From NCBI RefSeq assembly GCF_003217495.1, contig NZ_QJSW01000013.1, positions 1 through 64,000 on the forward strand: DNA of 64,000 nt, read 5' to 3'. Shown in pieces: positions 26,802 to 36,355 of the stretch (its first letter is position 1; every line of letters begins with the position of its first letter). The position numbers and the translations under genes were made by a program. The notes under the pieces are model-generated. The model searched no databases and was not told where the DNA came from. It saw nothing but the letters and a program-made list of their open reading frames with translations. This DNA is from Paenibacillus barcinonensis (GTDB lineage Bacteria; Bacillota; Bacilli; Paenibacillales; Paenibacillaceae).

Positions 26802-28877
26802 TTATCCTACCAATTTGGAGAAGTCTGCGAAGCCTTTCAAGTCCTGATCAATCGCGGCCAGCAATGCAAGACGATTCGCACGAACTGCTTCATCCTCAGC
26901 CATGACCATGACAGAATCGAAGAATGCAGTAATGGCCGGCTTCCAAGCGGAAGCAACAGATAGTGCTTCTGCAGCATTATGCTTGGCCAATGCATCACGA
27001 TAGGCTGCATTCGTTTGATTCCAGGCATCAAACAGCTGACGCTCTCCCTCTTCTGTAAACAGTTCAGCATGAACTGAAGCATTGGATGCTTTTGCAGCCA
27101 GGTTTCCAACACGATTGAAGGACTCCACCGTTGTTTTAAACTCATCGCCTGACAACACTGCTTTCATCAGCGCCTCACCTTTAGGAACGATTGCACTGAT
27201 ATCATCGAATCCGGAAGCAATAACCGCATCAACAACATCATAGCGTACCGTTTCCGACAGCAATTTTTTCACGCGTAATGCGAAGAAATCCTGCAGGTCT
27301 TTACGAACTTCAGCGTCTGCACGTTTCAATAAATTCATCTGTGCATGAACTTCAAGCGCTGCACTAAATACATCGGACAAGGTCAGCGGAAGCTGATGAT
27401 CCAGCAATATTTGTACAATGCCCGCTGCCTGACGGCGCAGTGCGTAAGGGTCCTGAGATCCTGTAGGGATAATATTAATAGAGAAGCAGCCAACGATCGT
27501 ATCCATTTTATCTGCTGCACTCACGATTGCCCCTACAAGCGACGCAGGAGACTGATCGCCGGCGAAACGAGGTTGGTAATGTTCGAATACAGCTTTAGCT
27601 ACCTCTTCTTTTTCACCAGCTTTACGGGCATAATCTTCACCCATCACACCTTGCAGTTCAGGGAATTCCCCAACCATTAGCGTGACAAGGTCAAATTTGC
27701 AAATATCTGCGGAACGGCTAACGGATTGAGCTGTCTCTGCCGATACCTGCAGCTTTGCAGCCAGGCTGTCAGCAATTTTACGAATACGTCGCACTTTGTC
27801 CCCGACTGTGCCGAGTTCTTCCTGGAACACGATGCTTTCGAGCTTGGACAATGCGTCCTTGATCTCCAGCTTCTGATCCTCCTCGTAGAAGAATTTCGCA
27901 TCCGACAGACGTGCGCGGAGCACCTTTTCGTTACCCTTAGCGATAACATCCAGCGAATCACTGCCCCCGTTTCGAACCGTAACAAAATACGGCAAGAGCT
28001 GGCCTTCCTGATCAAGTACCGGGAAGTAACGCTGGTGCTCGCGCATCGACGTAATCAGCACTTCCTGCGGAATGTTTAAGAACGAGGAATCAAATGTGCC
28101 GAACAGCACCGTTGGCGTTTCAACCAGGAACAATACTTCTTCCAGCAAATCTTCCTTGATGGCAATATTCCAGTTTTTCTCGGAAGCCAGTGCTTCAATC
28201 TGGGATACAATCATCTGTTCACGTTCCTGAATATCTGCAATAACATGCTGTGCACGCAGCACATCCACATAAACGGAAGGCTCAGACACAAGAACCTCAC
28301 TGCCCAGGAAGCGATGTCCACGCGTGACGTTACCCGCTTTAACACCCGTTACTTCCAGGTCAATCACATCTGCTCCAAATAACGCAACAATCCAGCGAAT
28401 TGGACGAACAAACTTGAAGTCATAGGAAGCCCAGCGCATAAATTTCGGAAAAGTCATCGCATGCAGTACGGAAAGCAGGCCTTCACCAATCACTGAGAAG
28501 GTATCTACACCCTTGCTGCTTTTCGTTGCATAAATGTATTCAACACCGTTCAGCTCTTTGAATGTGAACTGATCCGGCTGCACCCCTTGACTGCGCGCGA
28601 ATCCAAGCGCTGCCTTGCTCCAGTTGCCGCTGTCATCCAGCGCAATTTTACGGGAAGGCCCCTTCACTTCTTCCTCTACATCCTCCTGTTTCTCTGCAAC
28701 GTTCTGGATCATAATTGCAAGACGACGAGGAGTAGCATAGGCTTGAACTTGACCATACGCTATGCGGGATGCATCAAGCCATTTCACGATGCGGTCCTCA
28801 AGCTGTGCGATCGCTGCGCGCATGAAACGAGCAGGTACCTCTTCCAAACCAATCTCAAACAGCAAATCCTTAGACAT
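26802..28877 (-). CDS. glyS: Glycyl-tRNA synthetase beta subunit
   Basis: The 691-residue beta subunit of the bacterial (alpha-beta)2 glycyl-tRNA synthetase, which binds tRNA. The N-terminus is typical ([23 protein letters not shown]). The body-tail and HD-like regions follow ([25 protein letters not shown]), with the C-terminal anticodon-binding helical domain ([21 protein letters not shown]). Its start overlaps the glyQ stop by 8 bases, giving coupled, equimolar synthesis. Control is by the glycine T-box upstream of glyQ. Confidence 0.97.
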   Translation of the reverse strand: MSKDLLFEIGLEEVPARFMRAAIAQLEDRIVKWLDASRIAYGQVQAYATPRRLAIMIQNVAEKQEDVEEEVKGPSRKIALDDSGNWSKAALGFARSQGVQPDQFTFKELNGVEYIYATKSSKGVDTFSVIGEGLLSVLHAMTFPKFMRWASYDFKFVRPIRWIVALFGADVIDLEVTGVKAGNVTRGHRFLGSEVLVSEPSVYVDVLRAQHVIADIQEREQMIVSQIEALASEKNWNIAIKEDLLEEVLFLVETPTVLFGTFDSSFLNIPQEVLITSMREHQRYFPVLDQEGQLLPYFVTVRNGGSDSLDVIAKGNEKVLRARLSDAKFFYEEDQKLEIKDALSKLESIVFQEELGTVGDKVRRIRKIADSLAAKLQVSAETAQSVSRSADICKFDLVTLMVGEFPELQGVMGEDYARKAGEKEEVAKAVFEHYQPRFAGDQSPASLVGAIVSAADKMDTIVGCFSINIIPTGSQDPYALRRQAAGIVQILLDHQLPLTLSDVFSAALEVHAQMNLLKRADAEVRKDLQDFFALRVKKLLSETVRYDVVDAVIASGFDDISAIVPKGEALMKAVLSGDEFKTTVESFNRVGNLAAKASNASVHAELFTEEGERQLFDAWNQTNAAYRDALAKHNAAEALSVASAWKPAITAFFDSVMVMAEDEAVRANRLALLAAIDQDLKGFADFSKLVG

Positions 28878-29757
28878 TCTCGGCTCCCCCTTTCTTGATC
28901 AGCGGGAAGCCCAGCTTCTCGCGCTCTTCCACATATGTCGCCGCCACTTGACGGGCAAGGTTGCGAACACGGGTAATATATCCTGTACGTTCTGTTACAC
29001 TGATTGCTCCGCGCGCGTCTAACAGGTTAAAGGTATGTGAGCATTTCAGTACATAGTCATACGCCGGGAAAACCAAATGCTGCGCCATCGCCTTGTTTGC
29101 TTCTTCTTCGTACATATTAAAAAGAGTGAACAGCATTTTTACGTCAGAAATCTCAAACGTATATTTGGAATGCTCGTACTCCGGCTGACGGAACACATCT
29201 CCATATGCGATGCCTTCAACCCACTCCAGATCAAATACATTTTCTTTTTCCTGTATGTAAGAAGCAAGACGCTCCATACCATACGTAATCTCCACAGCTA
29301 CCGGATTCGTTTCAATTCCGCCGACCTGCTGGAAATACGTAAATTGCGTAATCTCCATACCATCCAGCCATACTTCCCAGCCCAGTCCCGCACAGCCAAG
29401 TGAAGGATTCTCCCAGTTGTCTTCTACAAACCGAATATCATGCTTGAGCGGGTCGATACCCAGACGTTTCAAACTTTCCAGATAAATCTCCTGAATGTTG
29501 TCGGGAGAAGGCTTGATAATGACCTGGAACTGATGATGCTGGTACAGCCGGTTTGGATTTTCTCCATAACGTCCGTCAGACGGACGGCGGGAAGGCTCAA
29601 CATAAGCCACTTTCCAAGGTTCTGGTCCAAGTGAACGCAAAAAGGTCATCGGATTCATCGTGCCTGCCCCTTTTTCCGTGTCATACGGCTGAACGATAAT
29701 GCAGTTATGCTCGGCCCAGAATTGCTGCAGCGTCAAGATCATCTGCTGAAAATTCAT
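28870..29757 (-). CDS. glyQ: Glycyl-tRNA synthetase alpha subunit
   Basis: The 295-residue catalytic alpha subunit, which forms glycyl-adenylate. Class II motifs are [25 protein letters not shown] near residue 55 and later [21 protein letters not shown] and [10 protein letters not shown]. The start at 29757 (MNFQQM) is set by AAGGAG eight bases upstream; two closer in-frame Met codons sit too near the ribosome site. It is transcribed with glyS from behind a T-box leader. Confidence 0.97.
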   Translation of the reverse strand: MNFQQMILTLQQFWAEHNCIIVQPYDTEKGAGTMNPMTFLRSLGPEPWKVAYVEPSRRPSDGRYGENPNRLYQHHQFQVIIKPSPDNIQEIYLESLKRLGIDPLKHDIRFVEDNWENPSLGCAGLGWEVWLDGMEITQFTYFQQVGGIETNPVAVEITYGMERLASYIQEKENVFDLEWVEGIAYGDVFRQPEYEHSKYTFEISDVKMLFTLFNMYEEEANKAMAQHLVFPAYDYVLKCSHTFNLLDARGAISVTERTGYITRVRNLARQVAATYVEEREKLGFPLIKKGGAENV

Positions 29758-29813
29758 AATCATGCTCCTTTTCGGTTGGTTTGTTAGCAAGCGTAGAAGA
29801 AGTCCAGTCCATA

Positions 29814-30005
29814 ATAAACAGCCCTCGCCCTACGCCTGTTATACAGACGTAGGGACGAGAGCTGTTCCCGCGGTTCCACCCTACTTGGCCTGAGTCATAC
29901 AACATTAACTTGTCTGATCCGGCCCACTTTTCCGTGTCCATTCATGCTCCCGAGTGCCTTGTTCACAAACCGATTCAATCAGGCTCCCACCGTCCCTGAC
30001 TCGCT
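29814..30005 (-). promoter_or_regulatory. Glycine T-box riboswitch (glyQS leader)
   Basis: The minus strand carries the T-box core TGGAACCGCG (29878-29869) in the context AGGGTGGAACCGCGGG. A long terminator follows: ACAGCTCTCGTCCCTACGTC (from 29866) pairs with its complement down to about 29817. Uncharged tRNA-Gly would stabilise the antiterminator. The specifier codon is not assigned with confidence. A TATAAT at 30016-30011 places the start near 30004. Confidence 0.93.
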
Positions 30006-30175
30006 TTATGATTATAATTTACATGCAGCTCTACACCACGTTGCAAATTGATCATATTCTGAATCCAGCTTCCTACTTTCTCGTTCAATGCATGTCTCTA
30101 AAAAGAGAATTTATACTTTATAATATATAAATTCAAATATGAAGTCAACACAAACTTTAGGATGTACTTTACATG

Positions 30176-30928
30176 TCAAATTCCGTACTTCTCCATCTGA
30201 TCTAGAAAAGAACGGGATTTGAGATGAAGCCCAAGCTGATGGTCCATAAAAGCCCGCATTACTTTTGTAATTTCATTGCGGGTAGACTCGCTTACAGATA
30301 TATTTCCCAAACGCTGCAGGTCCAACTGCACAAACAAGCGTAGCAACTTTAACGTTTTTGCGCTGACCGCTATTGCTGGCGGATCAAAATGTTTGCATGC
30401 TCTACACAGAACACCGCCGAGTCTGGGACTGATAAATAGCTGCTCATCTGGCCGTTCGTGATTACAGGAAATACATTCAAGCAGCTGTGGACCATAACCA
30501 GCTGCCTGCAATATTTTCATCTCATAAAGACTAATGATTACGGCGGGGTCCTTATCTTCCTTCAAGGCCTGCAGACAAGCTTTTAATTGTTTGAACCAGA
30601 ACGCACCGGTCTCTTCATCCTGAAGCACCCGATCCAGCAGTTCACATGCATAGGAAGCATACGCTGCCTTCACCAGATCCTCACGCAACTCATGATTGGA
30701 TTCAATAATCTCGCCAGCGTTCAGTGTGCCGAGACCTGTATTGCGAAAATAAACATATTGACCATACGTAAACGGCTGCACCAGTGCAGCATGCCGGCTT
30801 TTTGGCTTTTTGGCACCGCGGACGAGAACACCTGCTTTTCCGCCACTTTCGGTGCAAAGTGTAACAATTTTATTTCCCTCGCCGTAGTCCATGCTGCGGA
30901 TGACAATGCCTTCCACCCTGTAAAGCAT
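30176..30928 (-). CDS. recO: DNA repair protein RecO
   Basis: The 250-residue recombination mediator that anneals SSB-coated DNA and loads RecA with RecR. It has an N-terminal OB fold (YRVEGIVIRSMDYGEGNKIVTLCT; GVLVRGAKKPKS) and a C-terminal helical domain. A zinc site is formed by CISCNH and CRAC (about residues 147-180). Length and motifs match Bacillus RecO. It lies directly after yqzL and era, the conserved order, and upstream of glyQS. Confidence 0.96.
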   Translation of the reverse strand: MLYRVEGIVIRSMDYGEGNKIVTLCTESGGKAGVLVRGAKKPKSRHAALVQPFTYGQYVYFRNTGLGTLNAGEIIESNHELREDLVKAAYASYACELLDRVLQDEETGAFWFKQLKACLQALKEDKDPAVIISLYEMKILQAAGYGPQLLECISCNHERPDEQLFISPRLGGVLCRACKHFDPPAIAVSAKTLKLLRLFVQLDLQRLGNISVSESTRNEITKVMRAFMDHQLGLHLKSRSFLDQMEKYGI

Positions 30929-30963
30929 GCTTCGTCACCTGACCATTCCTGAATCAGCCTTTT

Positions 30964-31104
30964 TTAAGCTTCAGCTTCTTCGTCTTCATTCACTTCCCTT
31001 GCAGTATCCGACTCCTGTCCTGACGAGTTACACGTCTCGGTATATAACAAATAGGACTCAACATCCCCTGTCATTGCAAATACCTTCCATGAAAAATCCC
31101 GCAT
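30964..31104 (-). CDS. yqzL: YqzL-like small protein with C-terminal extension
   Basis: A 46-residue protein whose first half, MRDFSWKVFAMTGDVESYLLY, matches the YqzL family, a tiny protein coded between era and recO in Bacilli. It extends about 20 residues beyond the usual end with an acidic tail (VNEDEEAEA). The function is unknown. The start at 31104 is supported by AGAGGA upstream and by the family N-terminus; the frame is open 21 codons further upstream. Confidence 0.82.
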   Translation of the reverse strand: MRDFSWKVFAMTGDVESYLLYTETCNSSGQESDTAREVNEDEEAEA

Positions 31105-31214
31105 CGGAAATTCATCCTCTCTTCGGAAATGACGTCTGGTTCTACCCGATAGGATGGAGCCTTGCAAGGGAAACTATGTGTTGCAATTAATGGATATGAA
31201 CATTACTCTCCCTA

Positions 31215-31259
31215 GGACGTGTCTGAAACCGCTGAAAGAAGCAGATTTCAAACACGCCC
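31215..31259. other. Stable hairpin between era and yqzL
   Basis: GGACGTGTCTGAAA (31215-31228) pairs with TTTCAAACACGCCC (31246-31259) with two mismatches, around a 17-base loop. There is no T run, so it is not a typical terminator. It could be an RNA-processing or stability element in the era-recO transcript. Confidence 0.5.
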
Positions 31260-31281
31260 TGTTCACAGGATGTCCCCAAAT

Positions 31282-32181
31282 TTATTCGCGTCCAAACCCA
31301 AGATCCCGTAGCACACGATCCTGATTTCTCCAGTCTTTTTTCACTTTGACCCACAGATCCATAAAGATTCTGGAGCCAAGCAAATTTTGAATATCCTGAC
31401 GCGCGCGCTTGCCCACTTCTTTCAGCAAAGCTCCCTGCTTGCCGATGATGATGCCTTTCTGTGAATCACGTTCAACAAAGATAACAGCGGATATATAAAC
31501 TACGCCATTATCCTGCACTTTCATATCTTCGATTGTCACTGCGATGGAGTGAGGTACTTCTTCGCGGGTCATTTGCAAAATTTTCTCACGAATCAACTCG
31601 GCGCACACAAACTGCTCAGGGTGATCTGTTACCTGATCGTCCGGGTAATACTGTGGACCTTCCGGCAAATACTTGCCGATCTGCTCAAGCAATGTGCTCA
31701 CATTGCTACCCAGCATGGCCGACACAGGCACGATTTCTGCAAAGTCATGTAATTTTCGATATTCCTCAATCAGCGGCAGAAGCGCTTCCGGTGCTATTTT
31801 ATCAATCTTGTTCATAACCAGAATGACCGGTGTACGCACATTTTTCAATTGCTCGGCGATGTAGCGATCTCCGCCCCCCATGCCTTCTGAAGCATCAATA
31901 AGGAACAAGGCTGCCTCGACCTCTCCGAGCGTGTTTAGTGCGGTTTCATTCATATAATCACCCAGCTTGGATTGACGTTTATGAATGCCCGGCGTGTCCA
32001 GAAATACAATCTGCTGTTCTTCAGATGTGTAGACCCCATGAATTTTGTTACGTGTAGTCTGCGGCTTGTCCGACATAATTGCAATTTTTTGCCCGATCAC
32101 CTGATTCATCAAAGTGGACTTTCCTACATTAGGACGTCCAATAATTGCGACAAATCCGGATTTAAATTTTTGCTTTTTCAT
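31282..32181 (-). CDS. era: GTPase Era
   Basis: A 299-residue GTPase needed for 30S ribosome maturation. G1 is GRPNVGKST near residue 15, the switch region [13 protein letters not shown]3 FLDTPGIH and G4 VMNKIDKI. The C-terminal KH domain (about 205-290) has the family signature ([27 protein letters not shown]) and binds the 3' end of 16S rRNA. It is 31 bases downstream of cdd, so the genes form an operon. Confidence 0.98.
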   Translation of the reverse strand: MKKQKFKSGFVAIIGRPNVGKSTLMNQVIGQKIAIMSDKPQTTRNKIHGVYTSEEQQIVFLDTPGIHKRQSKLGDYMNETALNTLGEVEAALFLIDASEGMGGGDRYIAEQLKNVRTPVILVMNKIDKIAPEALLPLIEEYRKLHDFAEIVPVSAMLGSNVSTLLEQIGKYLPEGPQYYPDDQVTDHPEQFVCAELIREKILQMTREEVPHSIAVTIEDMKVQDNGVVYISAVIFVERDSQKGIIIGKQGALLKEVGKRARQDIQNLLGSRIFMDLWVKVKKDWRNQDRVLRDLGFGRE

Positions 32182-32212
32182 ATGTTCCTCCTCAGGCGCC
32201 TAGGCCTGAAAT

Positions 32213-32626
32213 TTATTTTTTTACAGAGTTCAGATCTGAAGGGCCAAAAGCCCATGGCAGCAGTTCCGCTACTGTTGTTTCTAACACGTCACCCTTTAAA
32301 TTCCCCAAAATAACTTTCATATCCGGCTCACACAGCTCATACATAACTTGGCGGCATACCCCGCAAGGCGCAATTGGCCCCTCTGTGTCTCCCACAATAG
32401 CCATGGCTTTAAAGCTACGTGGCTTCTGTCCGCCTGCAATGGCGCTGAACATGGCGGTACGCTCCGCACAGTTCCCCGGCGTGTATGCAGCATTCTCAAT
32501 GTTGCATCCATGATGCACATGACCTTCACTATCGAGCAGTGCTGCTCCTACCCCAAAATGGGAATATGGCGTGTACGCTTTGGTACGTGCCTTTATTGCT
32601 TCCTGCATTAACAAGGTGTTGTCCAT
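32213..32626 (-). CDS. cdd: Cytidine deaminase
   Basis: A 137-residue homotetrameric-type deaminase converting cytidine to uridine in pyrimidine salvage. The zinc site is formed by the cysteine of NCAERTAM near residue 53, whose glutamate is the proton shuttle, and the two cysteines of PCGVCRQV near 86 and 89. YSHFGVGAAL and HGCNIENAAY bind substrate. GGGAG precedes the start. Upstream, the operon is interrupted by the 221-bp repeat array. Confidence 0.97.
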   Translation of the reverse strand: MDNTLLMQEAIKARTKAYTPYSHFGVGAALLDSEGHVHHGCNIENAAYTPGNCAERTAMFSAIAGGQKPRSFKAMAIVGDTEGPIAPCGVCRQVMYELCEPDMKVILGNLKGDVLETTVAELLPWAFGPSDLNSVKK

Positions 32627-32693
32627 TGTTTTTCTCTCCCTTTGGGGTGTGTATAAACTGTGAGCTCATTTCGTTAAGCTGATTGAAACATTT

Positions 32694-33187
32694 GGATTAC
32701 ACGGGCCACTCCGATGACAGAACAAGCCTTCGATCACTGTTATCCCCGGATTTTTTTCATCACTTTTTCCAAAGTGAAAATCCGGTGATAAACGCGCACG
32801 CTTCGCTTCTCCAGCTTTTTTCTGTCCTCTCCGTTATCGTGTAATCTTCAACAAAAATCAGCTTAAAGGCAGATTCACACTTTAATGGGTGTGTAGTTAT
32901 AACCTAAAAATCTTGGATTACACGGGCCACTCCGATGACAGAACAGGCCTTCAATCACTGTTATCCCCGGATTTTTTTCATCACTTTTTCCAAAGTGAAA
33001 ATCCGGTGATAAACGCGCACGCTTCGCTTCTCCAGCTTTTTTCTGTCGTCTCCGTTATCGTGTAATCTTCAACAAAAATCAGCTTAAAGGCAGATTCACA
33101 CTTTATTGGGTGTGTAGTTATAACCTAAAAATCTTGGATTACACGGGCCACTCCGATGACAGAACAAGCCTTCGATCGCTGTTATCC
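32694..33187. repeat. 221-bp tandem direct repeat (2.2 copies) of a nested palindrome
   Basis: The unit begins GGATTACACGGGCCACTCCG at 32694, 32915 and 33136: two full 221-bp copies and a 52-bp partial one. Copies 1 and 2 differ at only a handful of positions. Each full unit holds nested inverted repeats: GATTACACG/CGTGTAATC, GACAGAA/TTCTGTC, TTATCCCCGGATT/AATCCGGTGATAA and a central CACTTT/AAAGTG. The partial copy ends exactly at the dgkA stop codon. The array fills the 560-base gap between dgkA and cdd; no gene is seen in it. Confidence 0.9.
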
Positions 33188-33559
33188 TTACAAGAGCCCC
33201 AGCCAGGTCATCACAGGTTTCAGGAAAACAAAACAGCCAATGATGACGGCGAACACCGCAGCCAGCAATACAGCCCCGGCAGCGGTGTCTTTGGCCGCTT
33301 TTGCGAGCGGATGGATATGCGGCTGTGCCAGGTCAACGGCTGCTTCCACCGCTGTGTTCATCAGTTCTGTAACGATGACCATGAATACGGCTGTCAGTAC
33401 AAACATCCAATCCGTTCTCGAGATATTGAAGAAAAATCCGGCTCCACACATCAAAACGGCTACTCCAGTGTGGACTCTTACATTCCGCTGCGTCCGCAAG
33501 CCGTATGCAATTCCTTCCAAAGCATTGAGGAATACGAGACCCCAGGAGCGCCTTCTCAT
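33188..33559 (-). CDS. dgkA: Undecaprenol/diacylglycerol kinase (DgkA family)
   Basis: A 123-residue membrane kinase with three helices. The conserved catalytic segment is VTELMNTAVEAAVDLA near residues 64-79, and AAKDTAAGAVLLAA follows. In Gram-positive bacteria the substrate is mainly undecaprenol, feeding peptidoglycan lipid carrier recycling (known for B. subtilis DgkA). Its start shares one base with the ybeY stop (TAATG). The stop codon abuts the truncated third repeat unit, so the extreme C-terminus may have been set by a repeat insertion or deletion. Confidence 0.93.
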   Translation of the reverse strand: MRRRSWGLVFLNALEGIAYGLRTQRNVRVHTGVAVLMCGAGFFFNISRTDWMFVLTAVFMVIVTELMNTAVEAAVDLAQPHIHPLAKAAKDTAAGAVLLAAVFAVIIGCFVFLKPVMTWLGLL

Positions 33560-34056
33560 TATCGTGTCAACCCGGCTTGTGCAAGGACAGCTTCCTGTTT
33601 GCCCATCATTTCCGCTTCGCTTGCCTCATCCTGATGGTCGTAACCAAGCAGGTGCAGGAAGCCATGTACGAACAGAAATCCTAACTCGCGTTCAAAGGAA
33701 TGCCCGTACTCTTCACTTTGCAAGATCGTGCGTGGAACGGAGATGATGATATCGCCAAGAACATCTGGCATTTCTTCCATCTCCTCATCCTCATCCAGCT
33801 CATAAATAATATCCAGTTCTTCATCCACGGATTCATTCATGGCAAAGGACAGCACATCTGTCGGACGGTCGATACCACGGTAATCACGGTTCAGTTCATG
33901 AATCTGTTCATCGTTAACAAACGTGAGCGCGACCTCTCCTTCGGTAATACCTTCTGCCTCACCAGCAATAGCCAGTAGTTGCTCCAGCATCGCGATCATC
34001 GACTCCGTAATTTCTTTATCCTGTTGTTCATTATTCCATGCGAGGTTAAGACTCAT
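33559..34056 (-). CDS. ybeY: Endoribonuclease YbeY (16S rRNA maturation)
   Basis: A 165-residue zinc-dependent protein with the signature HGFLHLLGYDH (H-x3-H-x5-H) near residue 130. LNRDYRGIDRPTDVLSFAMN and DVLGDIIISVPRT are also family motifs. A glutamate/aspartate-rich insert (YELDEDEEMEEMP) makes it slightly longer than E. coli YbeY. It acts in 16S rRNA 3'-end processing and 70S quality control. It lies in a tightly packed operon between pgpH and dgkA. Confidence 0.96.
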   Translation of the reverse strand: MSLNLAWNNEQQDKEITESMIAMLEQLLAIAGEAEGITEGEVALTFVNDEQIHELNRDYRGIDRPTDVLSFAMNESVDEELDIIYELDEDEEMEEMPDVLGDIIISVPRTILQSEEYGHSFERELGFLFVHGFLHLLGYDHQDEASEAEMMGKQEAVLAQAGLTR

Positions 34057-34089
34057 TCCTTCATAACTCCTGTCTGCTCTTAATATTGA

Positions 34090-36339
34090 TCAGCCGGCTT
34101 CAGGTGATGTCGGCTTCGGTTTCTTAATTTCTTCCGGATATTCGATTCGGGAATGGAAAATGCCCATCACTGTTTCCTTCAACGTTTTGGCGACGATATC
34201 CAGCTCACGCATCGTAAGATCACAATCGTTGAACTGATGATCGTCCAGACGTCCCTTGATGATCTTCTCAATCATAGACTCTACCTGCTCCACCGTGGGC
34301 TTGCGCAACGAACGAACCGCCGCCTCAACACTATCCGCTATACCCACTATAGCAGATTCCTTGGACTGCGCCTTTGGCCCAGGATAACGGAAATCCTCTT
34401 CCGTGAAGTCCGGTTCAATTCCGGCCTCCTCCGCCTGACGCAGTGCCTTGTGGTAAAAGTAGTGCAAAAACGTTGTACCGTGATGCTGTTCGGCAATATC
34501 ACGAATCGGCTTTGGCAATTTATAATCCTTCTGCATCTCTACACCATCCCTTGCATGAGCAACAATAATTGACTTGCTCAGCTTGGGATCAATCGAATCA
34601 TGCGGGTTCTCCATATTGTTCTGATTCTCGATAAAATAGACAGGTCGCTTGGTCTTGCCGATATCATGATAATACGAGCCAACACGACATAGCAATCCAT
34701 TAGCCCCTATCGCTTCAGCTGCCGCTTCGGATAAATTGCCCACCATGACGCTGTGATGATACGTGCCTGGTGTTTCCGTAAGTAATTTGCGAAGCAAGGG
34801 ATGGTTGGGATTGGAGAGTTCCACCAGCTTGAGTGCAGACAAGATGCCAAATGACGTTTCAAAAAACGGCATTAATCCAATCACCAGAATAGCTGTAAGC
34901 ACTCCGCCTGCAAAAGCGTACCCAATGCCATACAATGCAGTTGTACGATTCCAGTCCCCTGTATCAATCAACGCAAGTGTAAATACAGCAAGCGATCCGA
35001 AGAGACAGACCATAATAGCACCCTTCAGGATGGTCGAGCGCTGACTGGCCCGATGTGTAGCAAATATCGCTACAAACGATACAACAAGCGCAAAGAAGCC
35101 AAGCTCAAAGTCGAAAAGCTGCCCCTGATGTGTATTCAGAATGATACTGGACAACAGACCGATCAGAATAGAGCACACAAAAGCGAGAGTTGTATCCAGC
35201 AGCAAAGCGATGAGCATTGCCCCCACAGCCACCGGAGCGAGAAACCCGATAAAGGGTCGCTCATTGGTCTGAATCACAGCGGTGACGTGCATAACTACAA
35301 TGGTGATCATAAAAATAATAACAAGCATAAGCAGCTGGGCATTATTATATTTGAAATGTGTACCGCTGCTCTGCTGAATAAACATTAAAATCGCCGCTGA
35401 CAACATGCAGGAGAACAGAAGTAATCCGAGTTGAGGCCAGTAGTTGACTTCGTTTTTCAGCAGATCATTTTCACTAAGCAATGCATACATTTCAGGGGTA
35501 ATCACTTCCCCTTTGGCTACCAGCGTATCCCCCTGTTTAATAAACACAGTTGGTGTATTTTCACGTGCCTGGACCTTGGCTTCCTTGGTACCCTCTTCAT
35601 CGTAGAAACGATTAGCAGTCACTACCAGGCGTGTAAGCTCCTGCACCACTTCCCGCTGTGTACGTTTGCTGAGTGAGCTCGCACTGACCATTTCCGCCAC
35701 TTTGGCACGCGCCGTTGTTGCATCACTAACCTGATCGGTCATTAGTCTAGCAACGATGTTGCGGGCAACAGGCTTCATCTCCTGAATGTCATCCGAAGTC
35801 AGACGGGAGATTTTGATATATGTCTCCTCTGGAATGCGATAGCTCTGCTCCTGCACCACATTTCGAATCTCTTCGAGCAGCGTGTCAGAGTATGTACCGG
35901 TTTTCCGATTATTATTAATATAATTAGACACAAAATCCTTCTGACGCTGCGGAATTTCATCCCGGTATATATCAATTTTATCCTGACTGGAGATCTGGTC
36001 ATCCTGATTCAAGCGATCAATACGATCAAGCAACGTGGTCATCAGGTTTTCGTTACGCATCTGAAGGATTTGATATATAGGCTGTACCCGCTCGGCTGCT
36101 TCTTCCTGAGCCTTGAGTGTAGCCTTATTATTCGGAATCTGCATTGGCGCAGCAATATCTACTTCACTGCGTGTCCCCTCCTGAATATCATATCGTTCAG
36201 GTAACAGCTTCGAAGAAAGACTCACATAAAAGAGAAGCACTAAAAACAAAAAGAGAAGATAGCGTGCCCACACGCTATACTTCCATCCTGTCGCTCTATT
36301 CGGAAAAGATTTGCCTTTTGACATGTCTTTCGAGGTCAC
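34090..36339 (-). CDS. pgpH: 7TM-HD cyclic-di-AMP phosphodiesterase PgpH (YqfF)
   Basis: A 749-residue membrane protein with a first helix (about 22-42), a large extracellular 7TMR-HDED domain, seven helices (about 300-490) and a cytoplasmic HD phosphohydrolase domain with TYHHSVMVGNLSEAAAEA and YYHDIGKTKRP near 560. PgpH enzymes degrade c-di-AMP (known from Listeria and Bacillus). A GTG start at 36339 is favoured, with AAAGGGA nine bases upstream; ATG at 36324 is an alternative. The start region overlaps the phoH 3' end, so the genes are coupled. Confidence 0.93.
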   Translation of the reverse strand: MTSKDMSKGKSFPNRATGWKYSVWARYLLFLFLVLLFYVSLSSKLLPERYDIQEGTRSEVDIAAPMQIPNNKATLKAQEEAAERVQPIYQILQMRNENLMTTLLDRIDRLNQDDQISSQDKIDIYRDEIPQRQKDFVSNYINNNRKTGTYSDTLLEEIRNVVQEQSYRIPEETYIKISRLTSDDIQEMKPVARNIVARLMTDQVSDATTARAKVAEMVSASSLSKRTQREVVQELTRLVVTANRFYDEEGTKEAKVQARENTPTVFIKQGDTLVAKGEVITPEMYALLSENDLLKNEVNYWPQLGLLLFSCMLSAAILMFIQQSSGTHFKYNNAQLLMLVIIFMITIVVMHVTAVIQTNERPFIGFLAPVAVGAMLIALLLDTTLAFVCSILIGLLSSIILNTHQGQLFDFELGFFALVVSFVAIFATHRASQRSTILKGAIMVCLFGSLAVFTLALIDTGDWNRTTALYGIGYAFAGGVLTAILVIGLMPFFETSFGILSALKLVELSNPNHPLLRKLLTETPGTYHHSVMVGNLSEAAAEAIGANGLLCRVGSYYHDIGKTKRPVYFIENQNNMENPHDSIDPKLSKSIIVAHARDGVEMQKDYKLPKPIRDIAEQHHGTTFLHYFYHKALRQAEEAGIEPDFTEEDFRYPGPKAQSKESAIVGIADSVEAAVRSLRKPTVEQVESMIEKIIKGRLDDHQFNDCDLTMRELDIVAKTLKETVMGIFHSRIEYPEEIKKPKPTSPEAG

Positions 36340-36355
36340 TTTAGACAATCCCTTT

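Noticed and set aside
29705..29941. 78-codon minus-strand frame upstream of glyQ
   Set aside because: It lies within the T-box leader and terminator; the sequence is explained by RNA structure.
32694..33187. Direct repeats considered as a CRISPR array
   Set aside because: The units are 221 bp long and contiguous, with no unique spacers and no cas genes nearby.
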